DNA of 64,000 nucleotides from Thermoplasmata archaeon. GTDB lineage: Archaea; Thermoplasmatota; Thermoplasmata; Sysuiplasmatales; Sysuiplasmataceae. Below the pieces are notes generated by a model, which worked only from the letters and a program-made list of their open reading frames with translations, searched no databases and was not told where the DNA came from. Of the stretch, positions 1 through 8,390 are shown piece by piece. The DNA is taken from positions 101,951 through 165,950 of the forward strand of contig JAJZXY010000002.1 in assembly GCA_021806165.1 (NCBI GenBank). The letters are read 5' to 3'. Positions within the stretch are counted from its first letter, which is position 1; each line of letters opens with the position of its first letter. The position numbers and the translations under genes were made by a program.

Positions 1-640
1 TTGTGTCGAGCGATGGCAGAAGACTGAGCGTGTCCATAAGCTGCTCCCATGCATTGGAGCGTATGGGGGCGCAGACCTTGGTGAACATTTCCTTGCTTGG
101 CGCGGCTATTGTCACATACAGCTGTGTCGGGAGGGGGTCCAGCTTTCTAAGCACTTCCGGGTTCGTCCCGTTCGTTACCAGAAAAGTGGTCATTCCTGCC
201 TTGTGACAGAGTTCTATGTATTCACCAAGGCGCGAGTAAGCCGTGGGCTCGCCTGTAAGTGATATCGCAACATGCTTCGGCATTTGCGATTCCTGCCATT
301 TTTCTGGAGAGACGCGCGCATCTCCCCTGTAGCCGCTCATTAGCTTCTTCTGCGCCTCAATTGCCCCTTCGAGAATGAACTTGGGGTCATCCTCTACCTC
401 AATGTGATCCTCCTCAAAATCCTGGAAGCGCCAGCAGAACATGCAGTTCTCCGAACACTGGGCGACAGTGGGTGTCATCTGCATGCACCTGTGCGATTCT
501 ATGCCGTAGAAGCTCTGCTTGTAGCATCCCCTGTCATGCGTCATCTCCTCCTTAGTCCAGTGACATACCTTGACGGCGCTGTGCTCGCCTATGATCTTGT
601 AATGCTGCTTTTCCAGGACAGCCCTCTTCTGAGAGTCCAT
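1..640 (-). CDS. taw1: 4-demethylwyosine synthase TYW1/Taw1 (3' end lies outside the window)
   Basis: Radical-SAM enzyme that builds the tricyclic 4-demethylwyosine base on G37 of tRNA-Phe from N1-methylguanosine and pyruvate. The 213 visible residues contain the radical-SAM motif CxxxCxxC at Cys62, Cys66 and Cys69 (CSENCMFCW). A second cysteine set at 26, 39 and 52 binds the extra 4Fe-4S cluster of archaeal TYW1. The same spacing is known from the Methanocaldococcus enzyme, which supports the ATG at 640 as the start. Further conserved signatures are YGIESHRCMQMTP and the GEPT motif (SLTGEPTAY). The C-terminus is cut off by the window edge. A possible TATA box at 783-790 would imply a leader of about 120 bases. 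Confidence 0.95.
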   Translation of the reverse strand, partial: MDSQKRAVLEKQHYKIIGEHSAVKVCHWTKEEMTHDRGCYKQSFYGIESHRCMQMTPTVAQCSENCMFCWRFQDFEEDHIEVEDDPKFILEGAIEAQKKLMSGYRGDARVSPEKWQESQMPKHVAISLTGEPTAYSRLGEYIELCHKAGMTTFLVTNGTNPEVLRKLDPLPTQLYVTIAAPSKEMFTKVCAPIRSNAWEQLMDTLSLLPSLDT

Positions 641-889
641 GCATGGCAGTATCTTGGTAGAGTATATTAGCTTGTTTTTTGCAGTTCGACTACTGACTGC
701 AGTGATAACACCGTACGCGGCCCAGAAGCGTTACCAGGGGCTGCCGACTTGTCAGGACGCATTGTCAAGAATTCCGCGTTAAAATTATAACTATATATTA
801 ATATCATATATTGTAGTTTAATTACAACATAAACTTTATAGAATATTTTATGTCGAATTATTATTGATTCATAATAATTAACTAAATAA
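641..889. other. AT-rich intergenic region between taw1 and rfcL
   Basis: No gene is visible. Bases 780-890 are strikingly AT-rich compared with the flanking genes. They include a candidate TATA box for taw1 (minus strand, about 783-790). They also hold an 8-base-arm inverted repeat, AATTATTA-N8-TAATAATT, at 856-879, just beyond the rfcL stop codon. In such AT-rich sequence a dyad of this size may arise by chance. Confidence 0.5.
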
Positions 890-2206
890 TTAACTTTGAC
901 GCGGGCTGAAAGCAGACTTGTAGATACGGCTGACTACAGCTGAATCCTCAGGCATGTCAAGCAGTGCGGCCAGCTCCTCGTTTGTGAGGTTGAGCCTCGC
1001 AGTCATCGCCGATGCGAATTTCTCTGAGGAATCGAAGGCGTTCCTCAGGAATGGCAGCATGACGTTGTAGACATTTCTGGGCGAAGTGTGAGCGTACTTT
1101 GATATCTTTTCAAGGAGACCTCTTCTCACAGAAACAACTGCATTTCTTCGCCTGAATTTGGTCAGTATTAGGGGGAATTTCGTCTGCTCACCGCTTTCAT
1201 ATCCGCCCGATGCGATTATGGCGCCAAGGGCCATCATGTCATTTGCATAGGACCAGAGCCTGTAGTAACTGTGCCTTCCTCCGAGAGCTATGAATCTTGA
1301 GGCCTGCGAGAGTGATTCGAAGCCGGCTGTGAGCGTCTCTATGCTGGCAGAATTAGAGGGCATGTTCTCATCAATCCAAAGTATCAGACCTCCCGGGTCC
1401 TCTTCAAGAAGTCTTATGGTGCTGAGGCTCTTCTTCGGATCAACAGAATGGAAGAGTCTGGTGACTCCCTCTCTGATATCAACAGTCTTATTCCTCTTTG
1501 ACATACCTTTGAGATCTGCGGATGTGATGCTTCCCTTCAGGGCAACCGACTGCATGTCGTTGATAGCTGCTCGCGCATCTCCGCCAGCCATTTCAATCAT
1601 GATCATGACTGCATCGAAGCTGATCTTCACCCCTTCCGAATCCCCGATCTCGTGCAACACCCTTGCAATGTCATCTTTCATGAGGGCATCGAAGCGTATC
1701 ACCTTGCATGATTTCTTTATTGACTCGCTTCTCCTGGTCAACTCATAAAGGTCGTTGACAATCAGGATTACAGGCTGTTTTGTGGTTTTGAGCAGTTCAG
1801 ATACAACGGCTATACCGCCTATGTCATCCCTGCTGTCTATGTTGTCCGCTTCATCTAGAATAATCAGATGCCTTTTCCCTTCCTCGAGTGAGAAGTAATT
1901 ACCATCTAGACTGAATGTGTTGGTGGATGCACCAGGCAGGACAATCCTCCTGAGTTCCTTGCCCGTTCTCCTGTCTGAAGCATTCATTTCGATGTAATCC
2001 CAGGACATCTCTTTTGCGATGGCAATCGCGCATGTTGTCTTCCCCACCCCGGGCGGCCCTGCAAGAATCACACCGGGCTGCGCCGGTGTTCCCTTTTTGC
2101 TCCAAGACCTGGCCCACTGCCTGAGAGCAGCTTTCGCCCTGTCATTACCTATCACTTCATCCAACTTTATGGGCCTGTATTTCTCGGCCCAGGGTAAATC
2201 AGACAT
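890..2206 (-). CDS. rfcL: Replication factor C large subunit (RfcL)
   Basis: Large subunit of the archaeal clamp loader, which opens the PCNA ring and places it on primed DNA together with four RfcS subunits (rfcS is in this window at 59136). It is an AAA+ protein. The N-terminal RFC box PWAEKYRP is followed by Walker A GPPGVGKT (about residues 50-57 from the ATG) and Walker B LIILDEAD. RFC box VIII is degenerate, as usual for large subunits. The C-terminal collar follows. The length of about 438 residues is normal for archaeal RfcL. The ATG at 2206 (MSDLPWAEKYRP) is preferred, with an in-frame GTG at 2212 as the alternative. I see no obvious C-terminal PIP box. Confidence 0.95.
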   Translation of the reverse strand: MSDLPWAEKYRPIKLDEVIGNDRAKAALRQWARSWSKKGTPAQPGVILAGPPGVGKTTCAIAIAKEMSWDYIEMNASDRRTGKELRRIVLPGASTNTFSLDGNYFSLEEGKRHLIILDEADNIDSRDDIGGIAVVSELLKTTKQPVILIVNDLYELTRRSESIKKSCKVIRFDALMKDDIARVLHEIGDSEGVKISFDAVMIMIEMAGGDARAAINDMQSVALKGSITSADLKGMSKRNKTVDIREGVTRLFHSVDPKKSLSTIRLLEEDPGGLILWIDENMPSNSASIETLTAGFESLSQASRFIALGGRHSYYRLWSYANDMMALGAIIASGGYESGEQTKFPLILTKFRRRNAVVSVRRGLLEKISKYAHTSPRNVYNVMLPFLRNAFDSSEKFASAMTARLNLTNEELAALLDMPEDSAVVSRIYKSAFSPRQS

Positions 2207-2212
2207 TTTCAC

Positions 2213-2793
2213 AGCACCCTAGCGGCGTAATGCCAAGAACTTTTCGCCGGCTTATCACATTCTTAGTTCATGCAATATTAGTTTATGTTATACATGTATT
2301 GACTTTAATAGTTAAGCTATTCACCACAGTTGACTGGAATCTAGCAATTCCTGACACAAATTATCAAGCATTGGAATGCACCATTAGAATGCTCCATCGA
2401 CTCCTGCGTCTGGGCGATCGTGCGCGTATACTCGGCCTGACAACTGCAGGATTCATCAGGGCGACCTGCCTAACCATGTCATTAAAGTAAATCTCATTAA
2501 AATTATCATGGCAATGTATTCTAACTCTATTATTATTGCTAAGCACTATACAACCCTCCAGATCGTATGAAAATCTTTTGGATGCAGCGCTGCCCTGGAC
2601 GCAAATTGCACTGCATACCCGCTGTAATCTTCCGTCAAGGACGTTTGAAGTATCAGCCGCAAGTAGAAAGAAATGTACACTCCAGTCAAAGTCGGTGAAC
2701 CGACATTTACCGAAATGAGGCTTTATGCACGTCGTTTTCAATCCGCCATCCTCAACCAACCCCTAAAATGACAATTTGTTAGCTGCAACCTGT
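2213..2793. other. Gene-poor, AT-rich region with a possible recombinase fragment
   Basis: No convincing intact gene. An open frame on the minus strand (2364-2759, 131 codons) is the longest candidate. Its first residues (EDGGLKTTCIKPHFGK) resemble the EDGGFSGGTINRPSFNK stretch of the neighbouring serine recombinase, and the DNA shares an exact 14-base match (2740-2753 with 3500-3513). The rest of that frame matches nothing I recognise. A decayed second recombinase fragment is possible but weakly supported. Base composition differs from the G+C-richer core genes on the left. Confidence 0.35.
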
Positions 2794-3642
2794 TCAGGCA
2801 ACAGCCACACCAAATTCTCCTTCGCCTAGACTCTCTACCTGAAGCAGCTTACATGAGGAGCGCTGCCTGTATGATCTCACCCTTTGAGCAAGATTCCATG
2901 TTCCTGTGTCAACGAGTGGATCATGTTCGCCCCTCCAGTAGAAGGAAGACCATCGGTGGTATCCTGCATAAAGCGGGTTGGTGATCACATTCAGAACTGT
3001 CTGCTTCTTCCACATGCTGCCTTTCTTGGTTGTGACTCCACTGGAGTTCAGCCCCATTGCAACCTCCATGAGGCTGCTGCCAGAGTTGTACTGACCGAAT
3101 ATGTCGAGGACGACCCTCGCCTCATGTGCATTTCGGAGTAGCCTGCCGTCCACAAAGTCATAACCATAGGGGTGATTGAAGCCCAGTATTCCCTTTCCCT
3201 CCTTGGCCTTCTGCATCATTCCCATCTTTACCCTCTCTGCTATCATGCCGCGTTCGAATTCTGCGACACTGCCGAGCATGTTGAATATGAGCTTTCCTGC
3301 AGGCGTGGTTGTATCGAAAGGCTCCGTGGCGCTCTTGAAGTATATATTGTGTTCATCCATCTCGTGGACGAGGTTGGACAAATCCCTCATGTTCCTGGAA
3401 AGCCTGTCCAGCTTGTACACCAGTATCAGATCGAACATGCCTGTCTTCATGTCTGATCTCAGCTTGTTGAAGGATGGCCTGTTGATAGTTCCGCCGGAAA
3501 ATCCGCCATCCTCGTAGATGGTCGCAAGCTCCCATCCCTGGCTCTGTATGTATGCCTTCAACCTTTCCTTCTGTGCGGCTATGCTGAACCCTTCCTCTGC
3601 CTGTTCAGTGGTTGAAACCCTGAGGTAGATGGCAACTTTCAT
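2794..3642 (-). CDS. Serine site-specific recombinase, C-terminally shortened
   Basis: Serine recombinase that cuts and rejoins DNA through a phosphoserine link. The N-terminal resolvase domain shows the catalytic serine in YLRVSTTEQ (Ser10 from the chosen start), then EDGGFSGGTINRP and YKLDRLSRN, which carries active-site arginines. A 'Recombinase' domain follows (about 150-265; GFNHPYGYDF, ITNPLYAGY). The protein ends soon after, at about 282 residues, without the zinc ribbon and coiled coil of typical 450-550-residue large serine recombinases, so it is probably truncated. The ATG at 3642 is preferred because a TATA box at 3679-3688 puts the transcription start downstream of the upstream ATG at 3678. 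The AT-rich surroundings suggest an integrative-element remnant. Confidence 0.85.
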   Translation of the reverse strand: MKVAIYLRVSTTEQAEEGFSIAAQKERLKAYIQSQGWELATIYEDGGFSGGTINRPSFNKLRSDMKTGMFDLILVYKLDRLSRNMRDLSNLVHEMDEHNIYFKSATEPFDTTTPAGKLIFNMLGSVAEFERGMIAERVKMGMMQKAKEGKGILGFNHPYGYDFVDGRLLRNAHEARVVLDIFGQYNSGSSLMEVAMGLNSSGVTTKKGSMWKKQTVLNVITNPLYAGYHRWSSFYWRGEHDPLVDTGTWNLAQRVRSYRQRSSCKLLQVESLGEGEFGVAVA

Positions 3643-3675
3643 GAGTGCATCCGACGATTGTCTGACAACCCATTG

Positions 3676-3714
3676 CATAATATTATAGTTTTTCCCCGAC
3701 CTTTATGATCGGGG
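3676..3714 (-). promoter_or_regulatory. Recombinase promoter with an upstream inverted repeat
   Basis: Read on the minus strand, a TATA-like CTATAATATT lies at 3688-3679, which places transcription start near 3657, about 15 bases before the ATG at 3642. Directly upstream is the inverted repeat CCCCGA-N9-TCGGGG (3694-3699 and 3709-3714), a position compatible with an operator. No experimental support is available. Confidence 0.45.
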
Positions 3715-3813
3715 GGACAGGAAGGCGATGCGCCAAATGGGAGTCCGCAAATGCGAAAAACAGCAAATCGGTTATCAACCCGGACACATTACCTGGAGGT
3801 GAGTGTATTCCAG

Positions 3814-4278
3814 ATGGCCAGACAACCCTCGCGGGAAGCGGAAATTGAGAAGAAAATAGCTGATTTTGGAGGTCTGATCGACAGACCTACAGCGAAGCTT
3901 CTTGTCGAGTATGAGGCTGGAGATGTTGCTGAAGAGAAAATACAGAAGATAAGAGATCGGTTGGAAAAGATGCTAAACTCGCAGGACGAAGGTGTTGTTC
4001 TGGAAGTGGAAGCGGAAAGGGGATACTCCAGGAAGGACGGTGGCCGTGGCAGTTTCGTTGGAATCAAGATAGGGCTGAGCGACGGCAGGGAGGGGAGAGT
4101 TGTCCTCTGGGACAAGCAGATAGAGGATGCTGACCTTGAGAAGGCAAAACCAGGGGAGCGACTGGTCCTGCTGAACTGCACTTTCAATGAAGGCAGGTAC
4201 GGCCTCACAATAAATACGGGGCGGTCAGGAAGCCTGCGCCTTCAAAATGGGACCTTATTATATCCTATTAGAAAATAA
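3814..4278 (+). CDS. OB-fold nucleic-acid-binding protein (RPA/SSB-like)
   Basis: A protein of 154 residues with a charged helical N-terminal third (about 1-60) and an OB-fold-like second half (about 65-150: EGVVLEVEAERGY, SFVGIKIGLSDGREGRVVLWDKQIEDADLEKAKPGE). This WDKQ-type OB architecture is typical of archaeal RPA/COG1599-related single-stranded DNA-binding proteins. A direct role in replication or repair is inferred. A strong Shine-Dalgarno sequence GGAGGTGA (3795-3802) precedes the ATG at 3814, which argues against the upstream in-frame ATG at 3751. It is divergent from the recombinase and sits next to an AT-rich island, so it could be accessory, but its composition is like the core genes. 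Confidence 0.7.
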   Translation: MARQPSREAEIEKKIADFGGLIDRPTAKLLVEYEAGDVAEEKIQKIRDRLEKMLNSQDEGVVLEVEAERGYSRKDGGRGSFVGIKIGLSDGREGRVVLWDKQIEDADLEKAKPGERLVLLNCTFNEGRYGLTINTGRSGSLRLQNGTLLYPIRK

Positions 4279-4565
4279 TACTTAACAGATGTATAAACAA
4301 TATTAATATAGCTTAGACATTTAATGGCTTACAAGGGTGTCTATCAAACAGTCAACTGGCGACTCATGTGCAATAGAAGGTCCCGGGGCAGAGTAATGTG
4401 CATTGTGTTATGACCGAATTATGCGAAAAGGCCGGAATTCGAAAAGGACGATTTCATCAAAAATATATTATAATAAATAGATTTTTGATTAAATGAATAT
4501 GATATTATTTAATTAAAAACATCTATTAATAACTATTATATAATTAATATCTTAATACTCCACCA

Positions 4566-4588
4566 ATTGAATCTCATGCAAATTCAAT
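4566..4588. promoter_or_regulatory. Inverted repeat upstream of the trehalase promoter
   Basis: Perfect 7-base arms ATTGAAT and ATTCAAT separated by nine bases (4566-4572 and 4582-4588). The repeat ends about 24 bases before the TATA box at 4612-4619. A site just upstream of BRE/TATA is where an archaeal activator could bind. The function is inferred from position only. Confidence 0.4.
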
Positions 4589-4611
4589 ACGTGGATTAGG
4601 CTCTTGCATCG

Positions 4612-4619
4612 ATTAAATA
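4612..4619 (+). promoter_or_regulatory. TATA box of the first trehalase gene
   Basis: ATTAAATA-type box centred about 29 bases before the ATG at 4645. Initiation would occur almost at the start codon, giving a leaderless or nearly leaderless mRNA. Confidence 0.55.
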
Positions 4620-4644
4620 GTCATAGTACGCTATACTTTCACCG

Positions 4645-6465
4645 ATGGACTTCAAGGAGAGCCCTGATCTTGATGAGTACCTCATAAACAACCATGGGAT
4701 CATAGGAGATACCTACTCCTGCGCTCTGGTTACTATTAAAGGGACAATAGACTGGTGCACTTTCCCAAGAATTGACTCGCCTCCATTACTGTCATCGCTG
4801 CTTGACAGGAAGAAGGGAGGTGAATTCAGGATCGGGATGAATGGTGCAGCAGGCTATTCTCAACGCTACAGGAAACATACCAACATACTCGAAACAGTTA
4901 TAACATCCGGGGAGGGAACGGCAAGCATAACCGATTTCATGCCTGTAGAGGAGGTACGCGGCCTTGTCTATTCCAGGCATGAAATACACAGGATTGTCAA
5001 GTGCTCAAGGGGGAGGGCAAAGATTACAGTCAGGCTGACTCCAAGGTTTAACTTCGGCAGGGATGATGCAAAACTCCGTTCCGTTAAGACAGGTTGCATG
5101 GCTCAAACCGATTCCGATGATGTTACCGTCCTTTCCAGATACAGATTCCGTGTGAAGGATGGTATTGCCTACTGCACTTTCACCCTCAAGGAGGGAGAGA
5201 GTACGCCAATCATACTGAGATGGAATGGCCGAGAGCCGAGGGAGCCGAATTCCGAATGGTCTTCTTCACTTCTGAGGGGGACAGCTGCGTACTGGAAGAA
5301 CTGGGTGGGAAAGGGGCAATATGCAGGAGAGTGGAAGGAGCAGGTTATACGCTCCGCACTTGTCCTCAAGATGCTCACCTACAACCCCACGGGTGCAATA
5401 TGTGCAGCCCCTACGACCAGTCTGCCCGAGTCCATCGGCCATAGGCGTAACTGGGACTACAGATTCTCATGGATTAGGGATTCCACTTACGCGCTCTGGT
5501 CTTTCCATCTTCTGGGTCACGAGGACGAGGAGAGGAAATACCTCCAGTGGCTTCTCAGGCTGCTCAAGGGGAGGTCATCAAAGCCCGAAGGTCTCAGGGT
5601 GATGTATACCGTGGAGGGAGATCCGGTCCCACAGGAAACGGATGTATTCGGCTTCGCAGGTTACAAGGGGTCAAGACCGGTCAGGGAAGGCAACGGTGCT
5701 ACAGACCAGTCGCAGATGGACATCTACGGCTCAATCATCGATTCAATCAATTTCACATTCCACCCGCCCGAAAGGCTCCCTGACCAGCTGTGGAGGGTTG
5801 TTGACGGACTTGCCGCTTTTGTCGCGCGCAGCTGGGAAAAGCCGGATGCGGGCATATGGGAGATGAGGAATGGCAACCAGAGGCATACGCACTCTGCCAT
5901 GATGAGCTGGCTGGCACTCTATCGTGCCTCGGAGATGGCGGGGTGGATTGGAAGCAGGAAAAGACAGCTTAAATGGGCCAGAACTGCACGTGCAATCAGA
6001 AAGGAAGTCTTGACACGTGGATTCAACCGGGAAATTGGCGCTTTTACAAACATTCTTGGCGGGGGATTCCTTGATGCAAGTGTGCTGATGATGCCACTGG
6101 TGAAGTTCATAAGGGCGAGGGATCCTAAATTCGCATCCACCCTGAGGAGCATAGAACAGAATCTGATGGGGGATGGGTTTGTCTACAGATACCTCATGGA
6201 TGATGCACTTGATGGAAAGGAGGGGGCATTCATTGCATGCACATTCTGGCATGTCATTGCTCTGGCCCTGCAGAACAATATCAAGAAGGCTGCCGCGATC
6301 TTTGAGAATGCGCTTGCCCACTCCAACCACCTGGGTCTCTTTTCGGAGGAGATAAATCCCGCAACTGGCGAATTCCTGGGCAATTTCCCGCAGGCACTCA
6401 GTCACATGTGGCTGATAAATGCGGCGCTCTACATGAATCTGCGGAGAAGGCGCCTTCTGCATTGA
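4645..6465 (+). CDS. Glycoside hydrolase family 15, trehalase-like (copy 1)
   Basis: Predicted alpha,alpha-trehalase or related GH15 glucohydrolase that splits trehalose or a short alpha-glucoside into glucose. The 606 residues begin with the beta-rich trehalase-type N-terminal domain (NNHGIIGDTYSCALVTIKGTIDWCTFPRIDSPP) and continue as an (alpha/alpha)6 barrel. Conserved blocks are NWDYRFSWIRDSTYAL (substrate site), REGNGATDQSQMDIYG and the late LFSEEINPATGEFLGNFPQALSH, whose Glu568/Glu569 pair should hold the catalytic base. There is no signal peptide, so the enzyme is cytoplasmic. Thermoplasma trehalases are of this type. A paralogue follows directly downstream. A glucoamylase-like activity on other glucosides cannot be excluded. 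Confidence 0.88.
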   Translation: MDFKESPDLDEYLINNHGIIGDTYSCALVTIKGTIDWCTFPRIDSPPLLSSLLDRKKGGEFRIGMNGAAGYSQRYRKHTNILETVITSGEGTASITDFMPVEEVRGLVYSRHEIHRIVKCSRGRAKITVRLTPRFNFGRDDAKLRSVKTGCMAQTDSDDVTVLSRYRFRVKDGIAYCTFTLKEGESTPIILRWNGREPREPNSEWSSSLLRGTAAYWKNWVGKGQYAGEWKEQVIRSALVLKMLTYNPTGAICAAPTTSLPESIGHRRNWDYRFSWIRDSTYALWSFHLLGHEDEERKYLQWLLRLLKGRSSKPEGLRVMYTVEGDPVPQETDVFGFAGYKGSRPVREGNGATDQSQMDIYGSIIDSINFTFHPPERLPDQLWRVVDGLAAFVARSWEKPDAGIWEMRNGNQRHTHSAMMSWLALYRASEMAGWIGSRKRQLKWARTARAIRKEVLTRGFNREIGAFTNILGGGFLDASVLMMPLVKFIRARDPKFASTLRSIEQNLMGDGFVYRYLMDDALDGKEGAFIACTFWHVIALALQNNIKKAAAIFENALAHSNHLGLFSEEINPATGEFLGNFPQALSHMWLINAALYMNLRRRRLLH

Positions 6466-6477
6466 AGCAGGATTGGG

Positions 6478-6506
6478 AAGCTGAGCGGCATTGCTCAGCT
6501 TTATTA
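6478..6506 (+). promoter_or_regulatory. 9-base-arm dyad overlapping the TATA box of trehalase copy 2
   Basis: The inverted repeat AAGCTGAGC-N6-GCTCAGCTT (6478-6486 and 6493-6501) lies 12 bases after the stop codon of copy 1. Its right arm runs into TTTATTA (6500-6506), a TATA-like box about 30 bases before the ATG at 6536. It could act as an operator for copy 2, as a transcript-end hairpin for copy 1, or both. No long U-tract follows, so an operator is the more natural reading. Confidence 0.5.
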
Positions 6507-6535
6507 CCGGTCACTTTTTCACTAGGGACGATTCA

Positions 6536-8368
6536 ATGAAATCGGGTGACGGTAAATCGTGCCGGGATCGGGAGCATGACATAAGGAATCACGGCATCAT
6601 AGGAGATACCTTCTCAGTCGCGCTTGTCACAGGGAGGGGAACGATAGACTGGTGTTCCTTCCCGCGCATGGATTCACCTCCAGTCTTCGCTTCATTACTT
6701 GACAGCGGAAAGGGCGGTGAATTCAGGCTTGAGCTGGCAGGTGCATCGAATTTCTCGCAGCGATACAGGAGTAATACAAACGTACTGCGGACATCAATGA
6801 AGTCTGCAGAGTGCAGCATTTACATCGATGATTTCATGCCCGTGGAGGACGTGGGTGGCATACCCTACTCGAGGCACGAAATTCACAGGATAATAGTTTG
6901 CACGAGTGGAGAGGGGGAGGTCGAGATTGTGCTTCAACCAGGATTCAACTTCGGCAGGGCCGGATGCAGCATCAGGAGTGAGAAGTTCGGCTGCGTTGCG
7001 TCCGGCGGGCGGGAGCAGATGTCCCTCTCCGCACCCGTGAAACTGCGCGTGAGCGGAGGGAAGGCTACAGGACTCATCCGCGTGAAGAAAGGGGAGGTAA
7101 TCCCTGTCGTGCTACGGTGGAATGAGGGGAAGACCCAGCGGGCAAAGATGGAATACAGCGGAGTCATGCTGAAGGACACAATTGCCTACTGGCGCAAATG
7201 GGCCGCGAAGACGAAATATGATGGATTGTGGAAGGAGCAGGTAAAGCGTTCCGCTCTTGTGCTCAAACTGCTCACCTACAGTCCGAGCGGGGCAATTTGC
7301 GCAGCCGCCACCACGAGCCTCCCTGAGTCCATTGGGCATGACAGGAACTGGGACTACAGATTCTCGTGGATCAGGGATTCGACATACGCTCTCATTTCAT
7401 TCAATGCACTTGGCCACACAGAAGAGGAGAAGAAGTATTTCCTGTGGCTCCTTCACCTGCTCCGCGGCAACCTGTCCCGTCCGGACATGCTCCGTGTCAT
7501 GTATACTGTTGAAGGGGACACAGTGCCCAGGGAGAGGACGGTAGGCAGGTTATCCGGATACAGGGATTCGCGCCCCGTGAGGGAAGGCAACAGCGCAACC
7601 GACCAGCTGCAGCTGGACATCTACGGCTCGGTGGTGGATGCGGTGTACATGACATTCAGGCCGCCGGAGAAGCTGCCGGATATGATGTGGAGGATTGTTG
7701 ATTCAATCGCAGACTATGTCGTCTCGAACTGGAAGAGGAAGGATATGGGAATCTGGGAGATGAGAAACGGTGTTGACAGGCATACACACTCCGCCCTTCT
7801 CTCATGGGTTGCACTTTCAAGGACTTCAGAGATGGCAGCATGGCAGGGGTACAGGGGGAGGGAAAAGCGCTATGCCAGGGTTGCTGAGGAAGTCAGGAAG
7901 ACTGTGCTGGAGGGGGCGTACAGTTCATCCCTCCACTCCTATTCAAGCAGCATCGGCGGCGGCTATCTGGATGCGAGTGTCCTGCTCATGCCGCTGCTAG
8001 GGATTGTGGATGCCAGGGATCCGAGATTCCTTTCCACTCTTGACGCAGTAAGGAAGCATCTGCTCAAGAGCGGTTTCATCTACAGGTACAGGGGGAAGGA
8101 CGGCCTTGCAGGCCGTGAGGGTGCATTCCTTATTTGCACATTCTGGTTCATAGCAGCAATGGCCAAGGCGGGTATGGCCGAAGAGGCCAAAGCCCTCTTT
8201 GAACATGTCCTTGGACACTCCAACCATCTCGGCCTCTTTTCCGAGGAGATAGACCCTGCATCCGGTGAATTCCTCGGCAACTTCCCCCAGGCATTCAGCC
8301 ACATGGGGCTGATCGATGCAGCTCGCATTCTATCAGAGGAACTTGGTGCAAAAAAGGGAGAGAATTAA
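6536..8368 (+). CDS. Glycoside hydrolase family 15, trehalase-like (copy 2)
   Basis: Tandem paralogue of the preceding gene (about 610 residues) with the same order of blocks: RNHGIIGDTFSVALVTGRGTIDWCSFPRMDSPP, NWDYRFSWIRDSTYAL, REGNSATDQLQLDIYG and, near the C-terminus, LFSEEIDPASGEFLGNFPQAFSH with the paired catalytic-site glutamates. The ATG at 6536 is preferred. The upstream in-frame TTG at 6491 lies inside the inverted repeat and before the predicted transcription start. The two copies are clearly homologous but diverged along their whole length, so the duplication is old and they may differ in substrate or regulation. It converges with the thermosome gene, with a gap of only 22 bases. 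Confidence 0.88.
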   Translation: MKSGDGKSCRDREHDIRNHGIIGDTFSVALVTGRGTIDWCSFPRMDSPPVFASLLDSGKGGEFRLELAGASNFSQRYRSNTNVLRTSMKSAECSIYIDDFMPVEDVGGIPYSRHEIHRIIVCTSGEGEVEIVLQPGFNFGRAGCSIRSEKFGCVASGGREQMSLSAPVKLRVSGGKATGLIRVKKGEVIPVVLRWNEGKTQRAKMEYSGVMLKDTIAYWRKWAAKTKYDGLWKEQVKRSALVLKLLTYSPSGAICAAATTSLPESIGHDRNWDYRFSWIRDSTYALISFNALGHTEEEKKYFLWLLHLLRGNLSRPDMLRVMYTVEGDTVPRERTVGRLSGYRDSRPVREGNSATDQLQLDIYGSVVDAVYMTFRPPEKLPDMMWRIVDSIADYVVSNWKRKDMGIWEMRNGVDRHTHSALLSWVALSRTSEMAAWQGYRGREKRYARVAEEVRKTVLEGAYSSSLHSYSSSIGGGYLDASVLLMPLLGIVDARDPRFLSTLDAVRKHLLKSGFIYRYRGKDGLAGREGAFLICTFWFIAAMAKAGMAEEAKALFEHVLGHSNHLGLFSEEIDPASGEFLGNFPQAFSHMGLIDAARILSEELGAKKGEN

Positions 8369-8390
8369 GTGGTTTGCGAAGCGGGCAGCT

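Larger units (their letters stand above)
4279..4644. other. AT-rich intergenic island upstream of the trehalases
   Basis: About 365 bases without a gene, very AT-rich between roughly 4440 and 4560. It contains the promoter elements of the first trehalase gene (separate entries). I see no coding frame, tRNA or clear repeat array, and no origin-binding boxes that I could name. Confidence 0.6.

Noticed and set aside
2364..2759. 131-codon minus-strand frame as an intact gene
   Set aside because: Only its first 20 or so residues resemble the neighbouring recombinase; the rest is compositionally odd, and no ribosome-binding site or promoter is evident.
4440..4560. AT-rich island as a replication origin
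   Set aside because: No orc1/cdc6 gene and no recognisable origin recognition boxes nearby; AT richness alone is insufficient.
5743..6462. A 239-codon minus-strand frame inside trehalase copy 1
   Set aside because: Fully antisense to a clearly conserved enzyme; no start site support and no family resemblance.
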